64,000 nt of DNA, from positions 62,001 through 126,000 of the forward strand of contig NZ_LGKP01000006.1 of assembly GCF_001306135.1 (NCBI RefSeq). The letters are read 5' to 3'. The position numbers and the translations under genes are program-made. The stretch's first letter is position 1, and every line of letters starts with the position of its first letter. The stretch comes from Herpetosiphon geysericola (GTDB lineage: Bacteria > Chloroflexota > Chloroflexia > Chloroflexales > Herpetosiphonaceae). Below are positions 32,538 to 42,100 of this stretch, one piece after another. The notes beneath the pieces are model-generated. The model searched no databases, had not been told where the DNA came from, and saw nothing but the letters and a program-made list of their open reading frames with translations.

Positions 32538-34061
32538 ATGCTTGCTTATTGGATTAATTTGGTCTTTGTGGTGCTTGAAACTGCTTTAGGGACGTTTATT
32601 CTGGCTCGGGCAAGCCAGTATCGGCCTGCCCGAATCTTCTTTTGCTTAACCTTGTGCTTGGTGGTGATCAATAGCACGGCGTTGGCCCGTAACTTAACCA
32701 CTGATCCAATCATCTCTTATAAGCTGGTTTGTGTTGCGTTGATGAGCTTGGGCAGCTTGTGTTTATTAATGCTGTTGCTGTTTGCGGCGCTATTTATGCC
32801 TGAATGGTGGGAAGGCAAGCGCCCAATTCGTTTGATCAGTCTGGTTTATGGTGGGGCAATTGGCATAGTAGGGCTTGATCTGATTGGCCAATTTGGCTGG
32901 TTTACGGCGGGGATTGAGCTATCTAAAGGGATTTATCGGCCAATTGCTGGTTCGGCGGCTGGCTTAATGTTGGGGTTATTCAGCCTTGGTTGGTTGGTTC
33001 AGCTTGGTTTGTTGGCAACGGCATTTTGGCGCAATCCAGCAACGCGGCGCTCGATTAGCTGGCTCATGTTCGCAATTCTATTTGCAGTGCTTACCAACTC
33101 GGTCTTGGGAATTATTAAGTTGGATTCAAGCGGGCAGCTTGCAAGTATTTTGCAAACGGTACCCTTAGTTGTAAGCCTAACCTATATTGTGCTGCGTGGG
33201 AGTTTATTTCAAACTAAACAAGTGGCGGTGCAACAGGCGCTACAAACAATGAGCGAGGCTATGCTTGTGGTTGATCGCGAAGGCATGTTGGTGTATCTCA
33301 ATTATGCTGCTCAACAGCTTGGTTTGCAGAATCAACAACCACTTCAGCACAATTTAGCCACAATTGGGGTTGCTACTGATGATATCGCAGCATTGCAGCA
33401 TGCATTAGCACACGATCCATTTCAGCCTTTCACTCAAACGCTGGCTTTAGGCGAGCCATTGCGCTTGCTTGAAAATACTGTTTCGCCAGTGTTGGATAAT
33501 GTTGGGCAAATTCAAGGCACGATGTTGTTCATTCGCGATATTACTGAATTGGAACGGCGCACGGCGTTGCTTGAGCAGGAACGGTGGCGGCTGAGTACGA
33601 CAGTAGCGCAACTTGAGCAAGAACAAGCAGAGCGCAATCAATTGGCGCAGGCAGTACAAGCACTTTCGTTTCCAACGATTCCGGTTTTACCTGGTGTGTT
33701 GGTCATGCCGTTGATTGGCGTGCTCGATCAGCAGCGAATTGCTGAATGCCAGCGGGTCTTGATGGAAACGCTCAATCAGCAAGCGGTGCAACGCTTATTA
33801 ATTGATTTAACTGGGGTTCAGTCGATTGATGATCAGGGCGCAATTGGCATGCAACGGATTTTGGGTGCAGCCTACTTGCTGGGAGCACAAACAACATTGA
33901 TTGGGGTTCGGCCAGATGTTGCGCAAGCATTGGTAAGGATGGGAGCTGAGTTGAACACTGTAGCGACAGCAGCAACCTTGCAAGCAGCAATTGGTCAAAT
34001 TATTGCAAACAAGAGCCACATCAAGCACCAAAAATTCGCTGATGTGGCCCCTATATGTTGA
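32538..34061 (+). CDS. Seven-helix membrane sensor with PAS and STAS domains
   Basis: 507 residues: seven N-terminal membrane helices (about 1-220, 7TM histidine-kinase-type sensor region), a PAS domain (about 235-340), a short coiled coil and a C-terminal STAS domain (about 375-490) with LLIDLTGVQSIDDQGAIGM. There is no kinase domain. STAS proteins of the RsbR kind collect signals for stressosome-like switch modules; a membrane version would pass an outside signal to them (inference). It is tail-to-tail with a second STAS protein gene, with two bases between the stops. No clear ribosome-binding site was found for the ATG at 32538. Confidence 0.82.
   Translation: MLAYWINLVFVVLETALGTFILARASQYRPARIFFCLTLCLVVINSTALARNLTTDPIISYKLVCVALMSLGSLCLLMLLLFAALFMPEWWEGKRPIRLISLVYGGAIGIVGLDLIGQFGWFTAGIELSKGIYRPIAGSAAGLMLGLFSLGWLVQLGLLATAFWRNPATRRSISWLMFAILFAVLTNSVLGIIKLDSSGQLASILQTVPLVVSLTYIVLRGSLFQTKQVAVQQALQTMSEAMLVVDREGMLVYLNYAAQQLGLQNQQPLQHNLATIGVATDDIAALQHALAHDPFQPFTQTLALGEPLRLLENTVSPVLDNVGQIQGTMLFIRDITELERRTALLEQERWRLSTTVAQLEQEQAERNQLAQAVQALSFPTIPVLPGVLVMPLIGVLDQQRIAECQRVLMETLNQQAVQRLLIDLTGVQSIDDQGAIGMQRILGAAYLLGAQTTLIGVRPDVAQALVRMGAELNTVATAATLQAAIGQIIANKSHIKHQKFADVAPIC
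34015..34048. terminator. Bidirectional hairpin between convergent STAS genes
   Basis: GCCACATCA (34015-34023) pairs with TGATGTGGC (34040-34048) inside the last codons of the membrane STAS gene, just before both converging stops. Confidence 0.5.
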
Positions 34062-34063
34062 GA

Positions 34064-34879
34064 TTAGCGCGGGCGAATTGCCAAGCCCTGCAATTCGAGC
34101 GCATATTCAACCCCTGCTTGCAAGTTGGCGCGGGTTACGATGCCTGTTAGATCGATGCCCAATTGAACGATTGTTTGAGCAATTTCGGCCCCGATGCCCA
34201 CCAAGACAACGGTTGAGCCAAGCAAGCGGGCAGCGCGGGCGGCTTGCAAGAGATAGTTGGCAACCCCAGTGTCGATAACGGGCACACCAGTAATATCCAA
34301 AATGACCACATCGGCGCTATAGGTATTGATTGCTTCGAGCAAGGCTTCCATAATTTGGCCTGCGCGACGCGAATCGACCGATCCAATCAAGGGCAGCACC
34401 AAAATGCCGCCATAAACAGGCACAATTGGTGATGAAACTTCGGCTAAGGCTGATTCTTGGTTGGAGATAATTTCGACTTGGGCATCTTCATAGCCGTTGA
34501 ACATGCCCATCATGCCTTCGGCGGTAAGTTCATGTAAGCGATCGAGCATTTCGAGCAAGAAGACCGGATCATCTGCATAGTAGTTTCGCAACACGCTAGC
34601 AGTGGCTTGGTTGGCGCTACGCAACACTTGTTGCACGCTATTCAAGGGAATATTTTGGCGAAAGCGATCGTAGCTAATGTCGCGCATATGTTGTTGATAG
34701 GCATGCTTCTCTGGATCACGCAAATCTTGAATTAATGCATCCATTGAGGCAACTGTGCGTTTTTTAAGTTCCTCGCGCGGCATTTTGCTATATTCAACTA
34801 CATTGGCTTGAATTACCCCGATCGTGGCGTCGATAATTTCATCGAAGTGTTTGGTATAAAAAGCTGCTAAATCTGCCAC
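34064..34879 (-). CDS. RsbR-like STAS regulator, copy 1
   Basis: 271 residues: an all-helical N-terminal sensor (about 1-140, RsbR/RsbRD type) and a STAS domain (about 150-265). The conserved loop ILDITGVPVIDTGVANYL keeps the Thr that matches RsbR Thr171, whereas the second site (LTGI in RsbR) reads LVGI, so only one phosphorylation site seems to be left (family knowledge plus reading). It starts with GTG 34879 after AGGAGG. It is the downstream member of a tandem pair, and its STAS half is almost identical to that of copy 2, pointing to recent duplication or gene conversion. Confidence 0.85.
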   Translation of the reverse strand: MADLAAFYTKHFDEIIDATIGVIQANVVEYSKMPREELKKRTVASMDALIQDLRDPEKHAYQQHMRDISYDRFRQNIPLNSVQQVLRSANQATASVLRNYYADDPVFLLEMLDRLHELTAEGMMGMFNGYEDAQVEIISNQESALAEVSSPIVPVYGGILVLPLIGSVDSRRAGQIMEALLEAINTYSADVVILDITGVPVIDTGVANYLLQAARAARLLGSTVVLVGIGAEIAQTIVQLGIDLTGIVTRANLQAGVEYALELQGLAIRPR

Positions 34880-34988
34880 AGTTGCGAGCCCTCCTAAAAG
34901 TTAGGTTTATGGATTGCGATACAAGAGACCAACCTACTGCGATCTGCCGAGTCTCTAACTATGCTGATTTAACAGCGTTTGGGCGTGA

Positions 34989-35804
34989 TTAGCGTGGGCG
35001 AATAGCCAAGCCTTGTAAATCTAAGGCATATTCAATGCCCGATTGTAAGTTGGCGCGGGTGATAATGCCAGTTAAATCGATGCCCAATTGAACGATTGTT
35101 TGGGCAATTTCGGCCCCGATGCCCACCAAAACAACGGTTGAGCCAAGCAAGCGGGCGGCACGGGCTGCTTGTAAGAGATAATTGGCAACCCCGGTGTCGA
35201 TAACTGGTACGCCGGTAATATCTAAAATTACCACATCGGCGCTATAAGTATTAATCGATTCAAGCAGCGATTCCATAATTTGGCCTGCGCGCATTGAATC
35301 GATGGAGCCAATTAACGGTAAGACTAACACGCCCTCATAGACAGGTACAATTGGCGATGAAACTTCGGCGAGCGCATAAGTTTGCGATGAAATAATTTCA
35401 TCTTTGTGCTGCTGAAAGCCCTCGTAGACTGCGGCGATTGCGGCGGTGGTAATTTGATGACCTTTTTCAATCACATTAATTTGATCGTCGGGGCTATCGC
35501 TGTAGGCTTCGCGCAAGCTTTTAATCATAATATCGGTAGAAACAAGCAATACCTCTAAGAACGCGCCAATAGGAATGCCTTGTTGGGCACGTACATAACT
35601 GGTTTGACGCCAATAATCAGGGAAAGCCTGCGGTTTGTCGTTATCGAGATCGCGGGCATATGGATCAAGCCCAGCTATTACCCGTTTACGCACATCATCT
35701 CTGGGCATTGAACCGTAGGTGGGAATTTGGCTTTGTAAGGCGTTGATAACGCGATCGACAATGACTTCTTCGTGCTGCTTGAACATTTGATAATAGTTGG
35801 TCAT
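34989..35804 (-). CDS. RsbR-like STAS regulator, copy 2
   Basis: 271 residues, the same length as copy 1, with a helical N-terminal sensor that has diverged strongly and a STAS domain that is nearly unchanged (from NTYSADVVILDITG to QLGIDLTGI the two are identical). The two proteins would thus present the same contact surface to a kinase partner while sensing different inputs (inference). The ATG at 35804 has AGGAG six bases upstream. It lies 108 bases after leuS, with a hairpin between, so it probably has its own promoter. No RsbS or RsbT gene is visible nearby. Confidence 0.85.
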   Translation of the reverse strand: MTNYYQMFKQHEEVIVDRVINALQSQIPTYGSMPRDDVRKRVIAGLDPYARDLDNDKPQAFPDYWRQTSYVRAQQGIPIGAFLEVLLVSTDIMIKSLREAYSDSPDDQINVIEKGHQITTAAIAAVYEGFQQHKDEIISSQTYALAEVSSPIVPVYEGVLVLPLIGSIDSMRAGQIMESLLESINTYSADVVILDITGVPVIDTGVANYLLQAARAARLLGSTVVLVGIGAEIAQTIVQLGIDLTGIITRANLQSGIEYALDLQGLAIRPR

Positions 35805-35866
35805 GCAGGCTCCTTGAATGCTGGCAAGGTTTCCCGATTGCCAAGGTATCTCGCTTCTGGTTTGGC

Positions 35867-35899
35867 CAACGGAAGGGTTTCTCTACGACCCTTCCGTTG
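35867..35899 (-). terminator. Hairpin after leuS
   Basis: CAACGGAAGGGT (35867-35878) pairs perfectly with ACCCTTCCGTTG (35888-35899), beginning 14 bases past the leuS stop. No T-run follows on the minus strand. Confidence 0.6.
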
Positions 35900-35912
35900 C
35901 AACTCCAAACAC

Positions 35913-38357
35913 TTATTTGATGACGATGTTGACCAAGCGATTTGGCACAACAATTTGCTTGACGATGGTCTTGCCTTCGACCAACGGTGCAATTTTTTCA
36001 TCGGCCAACGCGGCTGCAATCATTGTTGCTTCATCGGCGCTGGCGGCTACCTGTATTTTACCGCGAACTTTACCATTGATTTGCACTGGCAATTCAATTG
36101 ATTCGTCGATTAATAAGGCTTCGTCGTAGCTTGGCCACGCTTGCACATGCACGCTTTCGCTATGGCCCAAGAATTCCCACAATTCTTCGGCAATATGCGG
36201 CGCGATTGGCGCTAACAACAAGGTTAAGGCCTCGCTGGCTTTGCGCCATTGTTCGCTGCCATAAACATCGGTTTCGCGGGCTTTCATCAATTCGTTGACG
36301 AATTCCATCAAGCCAGCAATTGCGGTGTTGAAGGCAAAGCGTTGAATATCGTCGCCAACCTTTTTAATGATTCGATGGGTTTGGCGTTCCAACGTGCTGG
36401 GATTGCCCGCTGCATCGTGGCGTTGTGGCGTATCGGTTACGACGCGCCACGCGCGATCCAAGAAACGTACACAACCTTCGATCCCGCGATTGTTCCAAGG
36501 GCCGCCTTGCTCCCACGGGCCGATGAACATCAAGAAGGTGCGCACTGTGTCGGCTCCATATTGGGCTACCAACATATCAGGGTCAATCACGTTGCCACGT
36601 GATTTGGACATTTTATTACTATCTTCGCCCAAAATCACCCCTTGGTTGATCAAGCGGGTCATTGGTTCGTTGGCGCTGACCAAGCCCATATCGCGCATGG
36701 CCTTCCACCAGAAGCGGGTGTACAACAAGTGCATCACTGCATGCTCGCGCCCACCAGTGTATTGATCAACTGGCAACCATTTGTCGGCGATGGCTTTGGT
36801 AAATGGCGCGTTGGCATCGTGGGGGCTTAAGTAGCGGGCTTGATACCACGATGAATCGACAAAAGTATCCATGGTGTCGGTATCGCGCTCAGCTTCGCCG
36901 CCACAATTGGGGCAGGTGGTAAAGCGCCAGGTTGGGTGCAATTTCAAGGGCGATTCGCCAGTTGGCTTGAAATCGACTTGATCAGGCAACAGCAATGGTA
37001 ATTGATCTTCTGGCACGGGTACAGTACCACATGTTGGGCAATAGATCATTGGGATCGGCGTGCCCCAATAGCGTTGGCGGCTCACCAGCCAATCGCGCAA
37101 GCGATAGTTAATTGCGCGCTTGCCCAATTTTTCAGCTTCCAACCACTTAATCACTGCTTCTTTGGCATCGGCGGAGCTTAAGCCGTCGATCTGGCCAGAA
37201 TTAACCACCGTGCCATAGGCTGCTTCTGCTGCTTCCAAGGGTGTTTCCGCAGTTTGTTCTGCTTGGATAACCACGCGCTTGATTGGCAAGCCAAAGGTTG
37301 TGGCAAAGGCAAAATCGCGTTCGTCGTGGCCAGGCACGGCCATGATCGCACCAGTGCCATAGGTCATCAGCACATAGTCGGCAATCCAAATTGGCACGCG
37401 CTCTTGGCTAGCTGGATTGATCGCATAAGCGCCGATCCAAACTCCTGTTTTGGGTTTTTCGTCGCCGGTCGATTGGCGCTCAACCTCGGTTTTGCGAATT
37501 GCTTCGGCGACATAGGCATCGACGCTGGCTTTTTGCTCGGCGCTGGTCAATTTGGCAACTAATGGATGTTCGGGAGCCAAGACCATAAAGGTTGCGCCCC
37601 ACAAGGTATCGGGTCGGGTCGAAAAGACCGTGATTGGGTCGCCAGCTTCAGATTTAAAGGTGATTTCGGCACCTTCCGAGCGCCCGATCCAATTACGTTG
37701 CATCGACGTAATGCGTTCTGGCCAATCCAAGCCCGAGAAATCCAGCAATTCATCGGCGTAGGAGGTGATTTTGAAATACCATTGATCCAAATCGCGCTTG
37801 GTAACTAAGCTATCGCAGCGTTCGCAGCGGCGTTCGTCGCCAATAACCTGTTCGCGGGCCAAGGTTGTATTACACTTGGGACACCAATCGACAGCTGAGA
37901 ATTTTTTATAGGCCAAGCCACGTTTGAAAAACTGAATAAAAAACCACTGGTTCCAGCGATAATATTCAGGGTCGGCGCTGATAATTTGTTGATTCCAATC
38001 GACCATCATTCCCATCGATTGCAATTGACCACGCATATATTCGATGTTCGAATAAGTCCATTTGCGTGGATCTAAGTTGTTTTTGATGGCGGCGTTTTCG
38101 GCGGGCAAGCCAAAGGCATCGAAGCCCATTGGGAAAAAGACATTGTAGCCCTGCATGCGCATATAGCGGGCATGCACATCGCTGGGCGACATGGCATACC
38201 AGTGGCCGATGTGCAAGTTGCCTGATGGATAGGGCAGCATGGTAACTGCATAATGTTTTGGTTTATCACTATCTGGCTCAAAGCGATAAATTCCATCACG
38301 TTCCCAACGTTCGCGCCATTTTGGCTCGGTGACGCTACTGTCATAACGAGTGGCCAT
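35913..38357 (-). CDS. leuS: Leucyl-tRNA synthetase
   Basis: 814-residue class I synthetase that charges tRNA-Leu. The HIGH motif is exact at residues 49-52 ([11 protein letters not shown]), and KMSKS lies near residue 580 (KMSKSRGN). The editing domain (CP1) occupies about 220-420, and zinc-type cysteine pairs ([10 protein letters not shown] and CERCDS) precede it. The ATG 38357 has AAGGAG; the longer frame to 38438 would run into the T-box terminator. Expression is controlled by the T-box leader directly upstream. Confidence 0.97.
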   Translation of the reverse strand: MATRYDSSVTEPKWRERWERDGIYRFEPDSDKPKHYAVTMLPYPSGNLHIGHWYAMSPSDVHARYMRMQGYNVFFPMGFDAFGLPAENAAIKNNLDPRKWTYSNIEYMRGQLQSMGMMVDWNQQIISADPEYYRWNQWFFIQFFKRGLAYKKFSAVDWCPKCNTTLAREQVIGDERRCERCDSLVTKRDLDQWYFKITSYADELLDFSGLDWPERITSMQRNWIGRSEGAEITFKSEAGDPITVFSTRPDTLWGATFMVLAPEHPLVAKLTSAEQKASVDAYVAEAIRKTEVERQSTGDEKPKTGVWIGAYAINPASQERVPIWIADYVLMTYGTGAIMAVPGHDERDFAFATTFGLPIKRVVIQAEQTAETPLEAAEAAYGTVVNSGQIDGLSSADAKEAVIKWLEAEKLGKRAINYRLRDWLVSRQRYWGTPIPMIYCPTCGTVPVPEDQLPLLLPDQVDFKPTGESPLKLHPTWRFTTCPNCGGEAERDTDTMDTFVDSSWYQARYLSPHDANAPFTKAIADKWLPVDQYTGGREHAVMHLLYTRFWWKAMRDMGLVSANEPMTRLINQGVILGEDSNKMSKSRGNVIDPDMLVAQYGADTVRTFLMFIGPWEQGGPWNNRGIEGCVRFLDRAWRVVTDTPQRHDAAGNPSTLERQTHRIIKKVGDDIQRFAFNTAIAGLMEFVNELMKARETDVYGSEQWRKASEALTLLLAPIAPHIAEELWEFLGHSESVHVQAWPSYDEALLIDESIELPVQINGKVRGKIQVAASADEATMIAAALADEKIAPLVEGKTIVKQIVVPNRLVNIVIK

Positions 38358-38404
38358 ACATAACTCCTTAGTTAAACATATCTGAATTGGCAAAAATCTA
38401 AAAC

Positions 38405-38640
38405 AAAAAACCCCGAACCCATGCGAGGGACGGAGCAAAACCCCGTGGTACCACCCTGCTTATGAGCCGAAGCACATCACTTGTAGGCGCAATAACGGGC
38501 GCACCCGCCACCAACTACGTAGCCGAGGCTGTTCCCTGGTGGGGCAATAAACGGGCGAGTTGGGCGCTTGCTGTAGCTTTGCACCAACCAGCTACTCTCT
38601 GTAAAAACGCGCTTAATACTCCCGCCAACCAATTACTATC
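38405..38640 (-). promoter_or_regulatory. Leucine T-box riboswitch of leuS
   Basis: The minus strand carries the T-box core AGGGTGGTACCACGG (38457 down to 38443), whose UGGU would pair with the ACCA end of uncharged tRNA. Stem I shows AGAGAGTAG-type apical sequence. The specifier loop lies between CGGG/CCCG (38621-38624 with 38552-38555) and GCGC/GCGC (38609-38612 with 38564-38567); its 3' side holds CTC (38557-38559), a Leu codon. The terminator is CTCCG-T-CCC with GGG-TT-CGGGG (38411-38435) followed by six T. Confidence 0.92.
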
Positions 38641-38651
38641 AATTAATCGCG

Positions 38652-38657
38652 ATTATA
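38652..38657 (-). promoter_or_regulatory. -10 box of the leuS T-box transcript
   Basis: The minus strand has a perfect TATAAT at 38652-38657, about 12 bases before the first leader stem. A TTGATG lies 19 bases upstream as a possible -35 box. Confidence 0.55.
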
Positions 38658-38659
38658 CC

Positions 38660-39196
38660 ACGGCTTGATCAGCATCCATCAATCTTTGGATGGAGCTATT
38701 TGCCTAATCGTTGCTTGATCAGAACGAAAGGCCTGAACGTGACAAAGGAACTAGTTCTAACCAAGATTAGCTGGGTACCTGTGATCATAACTAACTACAT
38801 ACCTCGCTTTTGAAACTCATTGGCCTAAGATCGCTACAAACAAGCGTTTGAAAGCCATTTAAGCTAAGCAAAGTAAAGGTTCTCCTGATTAGAATCAGCA
38901 GTTAGGTTAAATTTGCATAAAGAAATGCTTGCTAGTACAATAGTCCCATCCCCAACGGGATACGAATTTAAGCGATTGTTGCCCCATAGCGCCTCAAACT
39001 GAAGCGTTACCATACGCTCATAACCAGTGAACGGGCTTCTTTAAGCTATAACTCTCACCAATTTGCGACAATCCCCTTTTGATGAAAGGAGGGATGCAGC
39101 GTAGTATTCGTATTTTGATATTTTAGCCACTTGCTCACCATCGTACCGCTTGGAAATTGACTGGTATTACATACACACTTGTGTGTGGAGGATGGC
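38660..39196. other. Long region between leuS leader and the subtilase gene, no gene seen
   Basis: About 540 bases without a credible frame. It contains a small hairpin (CCATC...GATGG near 38676-38693), ATCCC-CAAC-GGGAT near 38948-38961, and the palindrome ACACA-CTTG-TGTGT (about 39172-39186) directly before the ribosome-binding site GGAGG of the protease gene. I did not recognise a riboswitch class. The length suggests a regulated, possibly structured 5' leader for the protease. Confidence 0.4.
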
Positions 39197-42100
39197 ATGG
39201 CCAAATTCCCCTTCATTCGGCAAGCAGCCCTCATTGCAATGACGCTCTCATTGGGACTTCAAGGTGCGGCGCAACCAGCCCGTGCAGAAGTATTGCGTGC
39301 TCCGACTGCGACGACCAAGTTCCTCGTTGAACCCAACAGCCCAGCTAATAAATTTGTCCGCACAAATGGCACGTTAATTGCCGATTATGGTTCTTTTTCA
39401 GTTTGGCAAGTTGCTGATAGTAACGTCAACAGCCTAAACCAATTAGCTGGTGCCCAAGCCGCCGATCTCGATACGATTGGCTTGCGCGGGATTAGCTTTA
39501 ATCCTTTAAAGAACGTTCCCACGGTGCAATCAAGCTTGAGCCAAAGCCCAACTGCCGACCCACAACTGTGGTTGGTGCAATTTGCGGGGCCGCTCAAGGA
39601 TGCGTGGTTGGATGAAATTACCAAAGCCGGGGCCGAACGTGTCATCTACATGCCCAATAACGCCTACCTCATTTGGGCAAACGGCCAAACCTTGGCCAAA
39701 CTCGATTCGCTTAGCAAGAGCAATGTAGCGATTCAATGGGCTGGTGCCTATCACCCAGAATATCGCTTGGCACCTGAATTGCGCCAAAAAGCCAGCAATC
39801 CCGACGCAAAGGGCCTGGTCGATGTCACGATTCAGTTCTACAACAGTGCCACGGTTGAGCGAGATGTGAACGAAGTGCTGAAAGCCAGCGCTCAAGTTTA
39901 TGCAACACCATGGCAAGTGCTCAACTTCACCACGATTTCGGTGCAAGTGAGCGAAGACGCATTGGGGCCAATTGCGCGCCGCGCCAATGTCTACAACGTT
40001 GAGTCGTGGCAAGCTCCCCAAAAATTTGACGAACGCCAAGGCCAAATTCTGGCTGGCAACGTAACCACCACTGGTGGCAAAACTGTGCCAAGTGGCCCAG
40101 GCTACCTTCAATGGTTGCAAAGCCAAGGCGTGCCAACTGATCCTAACCAATATCCAATTGTCGATGTTGTCGATGATGGTTTGGATAACGGCACGACCTC
40201 GCCAGGCCATCCTGATTTCTATGTCAATGGAACCATGCCAGGTGCTTCGCGGATTACCGCCGTTGGTAACTGTACCAACGATTCAACCGGTAACGGCCAA
40301 GCAGGCCACGGGAATCTCAATATTGGGATTGTTGGCGGCTACAATAATCTGACTGGCTCGCCCTACGTTGATGGCGCTAGCTCTGGGATTACCGGTGGCT
40401 ATCGGGTTGGCTTAGGTATTTCGCCATTCGGTCGGATGGCCAGCACCAAAATCTTCAATAACGCTGGGATCTTCAACCTAACCAACTGTGGTGGTGGTAG
40501 CAACTACTTTGGGATTATCGAAATGGCTTATAGCCATGGCGCTGCAATCTCATCCAATAGTTGGGGTGCAAGCACTGGTGGTGCTTATAGCGTTTCGTCG
40601 CAAGCCTTCGACCAAGGCACCCGCGATGCAAGCAGCACGACTGCTGGCAACCAACAAATGACCCACATTATTGCTGCTGGTAACGATGGCGCAGGCGCTA
40701 ACACAATTGGTGCGCCTGGGACTGCCAAAAACGTTATCACCGTTGGTGCAACCGAAAACGTGCGCGATCAAGGCGTGCTTGATGGTTGTAACATTCCGGA
40801 TGCTGATAATGCTGATGATTTAGCGACCTTCTCAAGCCGCGGCCCAACCGATGATGCCCGGATCAAGCCTGACATTATGGCTCCTGGGACGCACGTGATG
40901 GGACCTGCTCCGCAAATCGGTAGCTTTGACGGAACTGGCGTTTGTGGGCCAGCTAGTGGTACCCACTATCCAAACGGCCAAACCCTCTACACCTGGTCGA
41001 GCGGTACCAGCCACTCAACCCCAGCGGTTGCAGGCACGGCTTCGTTGCTCTACACCAAATATCGCACCAGCTTCGGCGGTGGGGTTGCTCCAAGCCCAGC
41101 AATGTTGAAAGCCTATATGTTGGCTTCAACCCGCTACCTGAATGGCGCAAATACCGGTGGCAGCTTGCCATCAAATACCCAAGGTTGGGGCGATGTGAAC
41201 TTGACGCCAGCCTTGGATAGCACCCAACGGATTTTGGTTGACCAAACCCGCACCTTTGGCGCAACTGGGGAAGAATTCACCCAAGTTGGTCAAATTGCTG
41301 AATCAACCAAGCCCGTTCGGATTACCTTGGCCTGGACTGACGCAGCTGGCAGCACAACTGGTAACAGCTATGTCAACGATCTTGACCTTGAAGTAACCGC
41401 TGGTGGCCAAACCTACAAAGGTAACGTCTTCAACGGCGCCCTTTCGACTACTGGTGGCACCGCCGATAACAAAAACAACGTTGAAGGCGTGTACTTGCCA
41501 GCAGGTACCACCGGCACCATCCAAGTGAAAGTTATTGCCCGCAATATTGCTGGCGATGCAATTCCTGGCAATGCCGATACCACTGACCAAGACTTTGCCT
41601 TGTATGTTTACAACGGCTCAGTTGGCCCAACGGGCACTTTGACTGGTCGCGTTGCCCAAAGCAACAACAACCCAGTTGCTGGAGCAACTGTGCGGACTAG
41701 CGCTGGCGCAAGCGCTTTGACCAATGCCAGCGGTAACTACAGCATGGTTGTACCAGTTGGTACCTATGCAGTAACTGCCAGCTTGCAAGGTGCTTTCCAA
41801 GCTGTACCAAGCGTAACGATTACCCAAAATGTCACCACGACCCAAAACTTCACTTTGAGCTATGGCTCAATCAGTGGGACGGTGCGTGATGCCTTTACCC
41901 CAAGTAACGCTGTTGCTGGGGCAACCGTTTCGGTGCCCGGGTATAGCACCATCACCAACGCTGCTGGTCAATACACCATTCCAGTGGCAAACGTTGGCTC
42001 AACTACGGTTACGGTTAGCGCTCCGAAGTATGTTACCCAATCACAAACTGTGACGGTAGCTGATGCAACCAACGCTACCCAAGACTTCAGCTTAGCCGCT

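Noticed and set aside
39172-39187. Palindrome ACACA-CTTG-TGTGT as a phage or regulator operator
   Set aside because: It is short and simple. A similar CACACTTGTGTG string occurs by chance inside the coding sequence near 59855, so it is not specific evidence.
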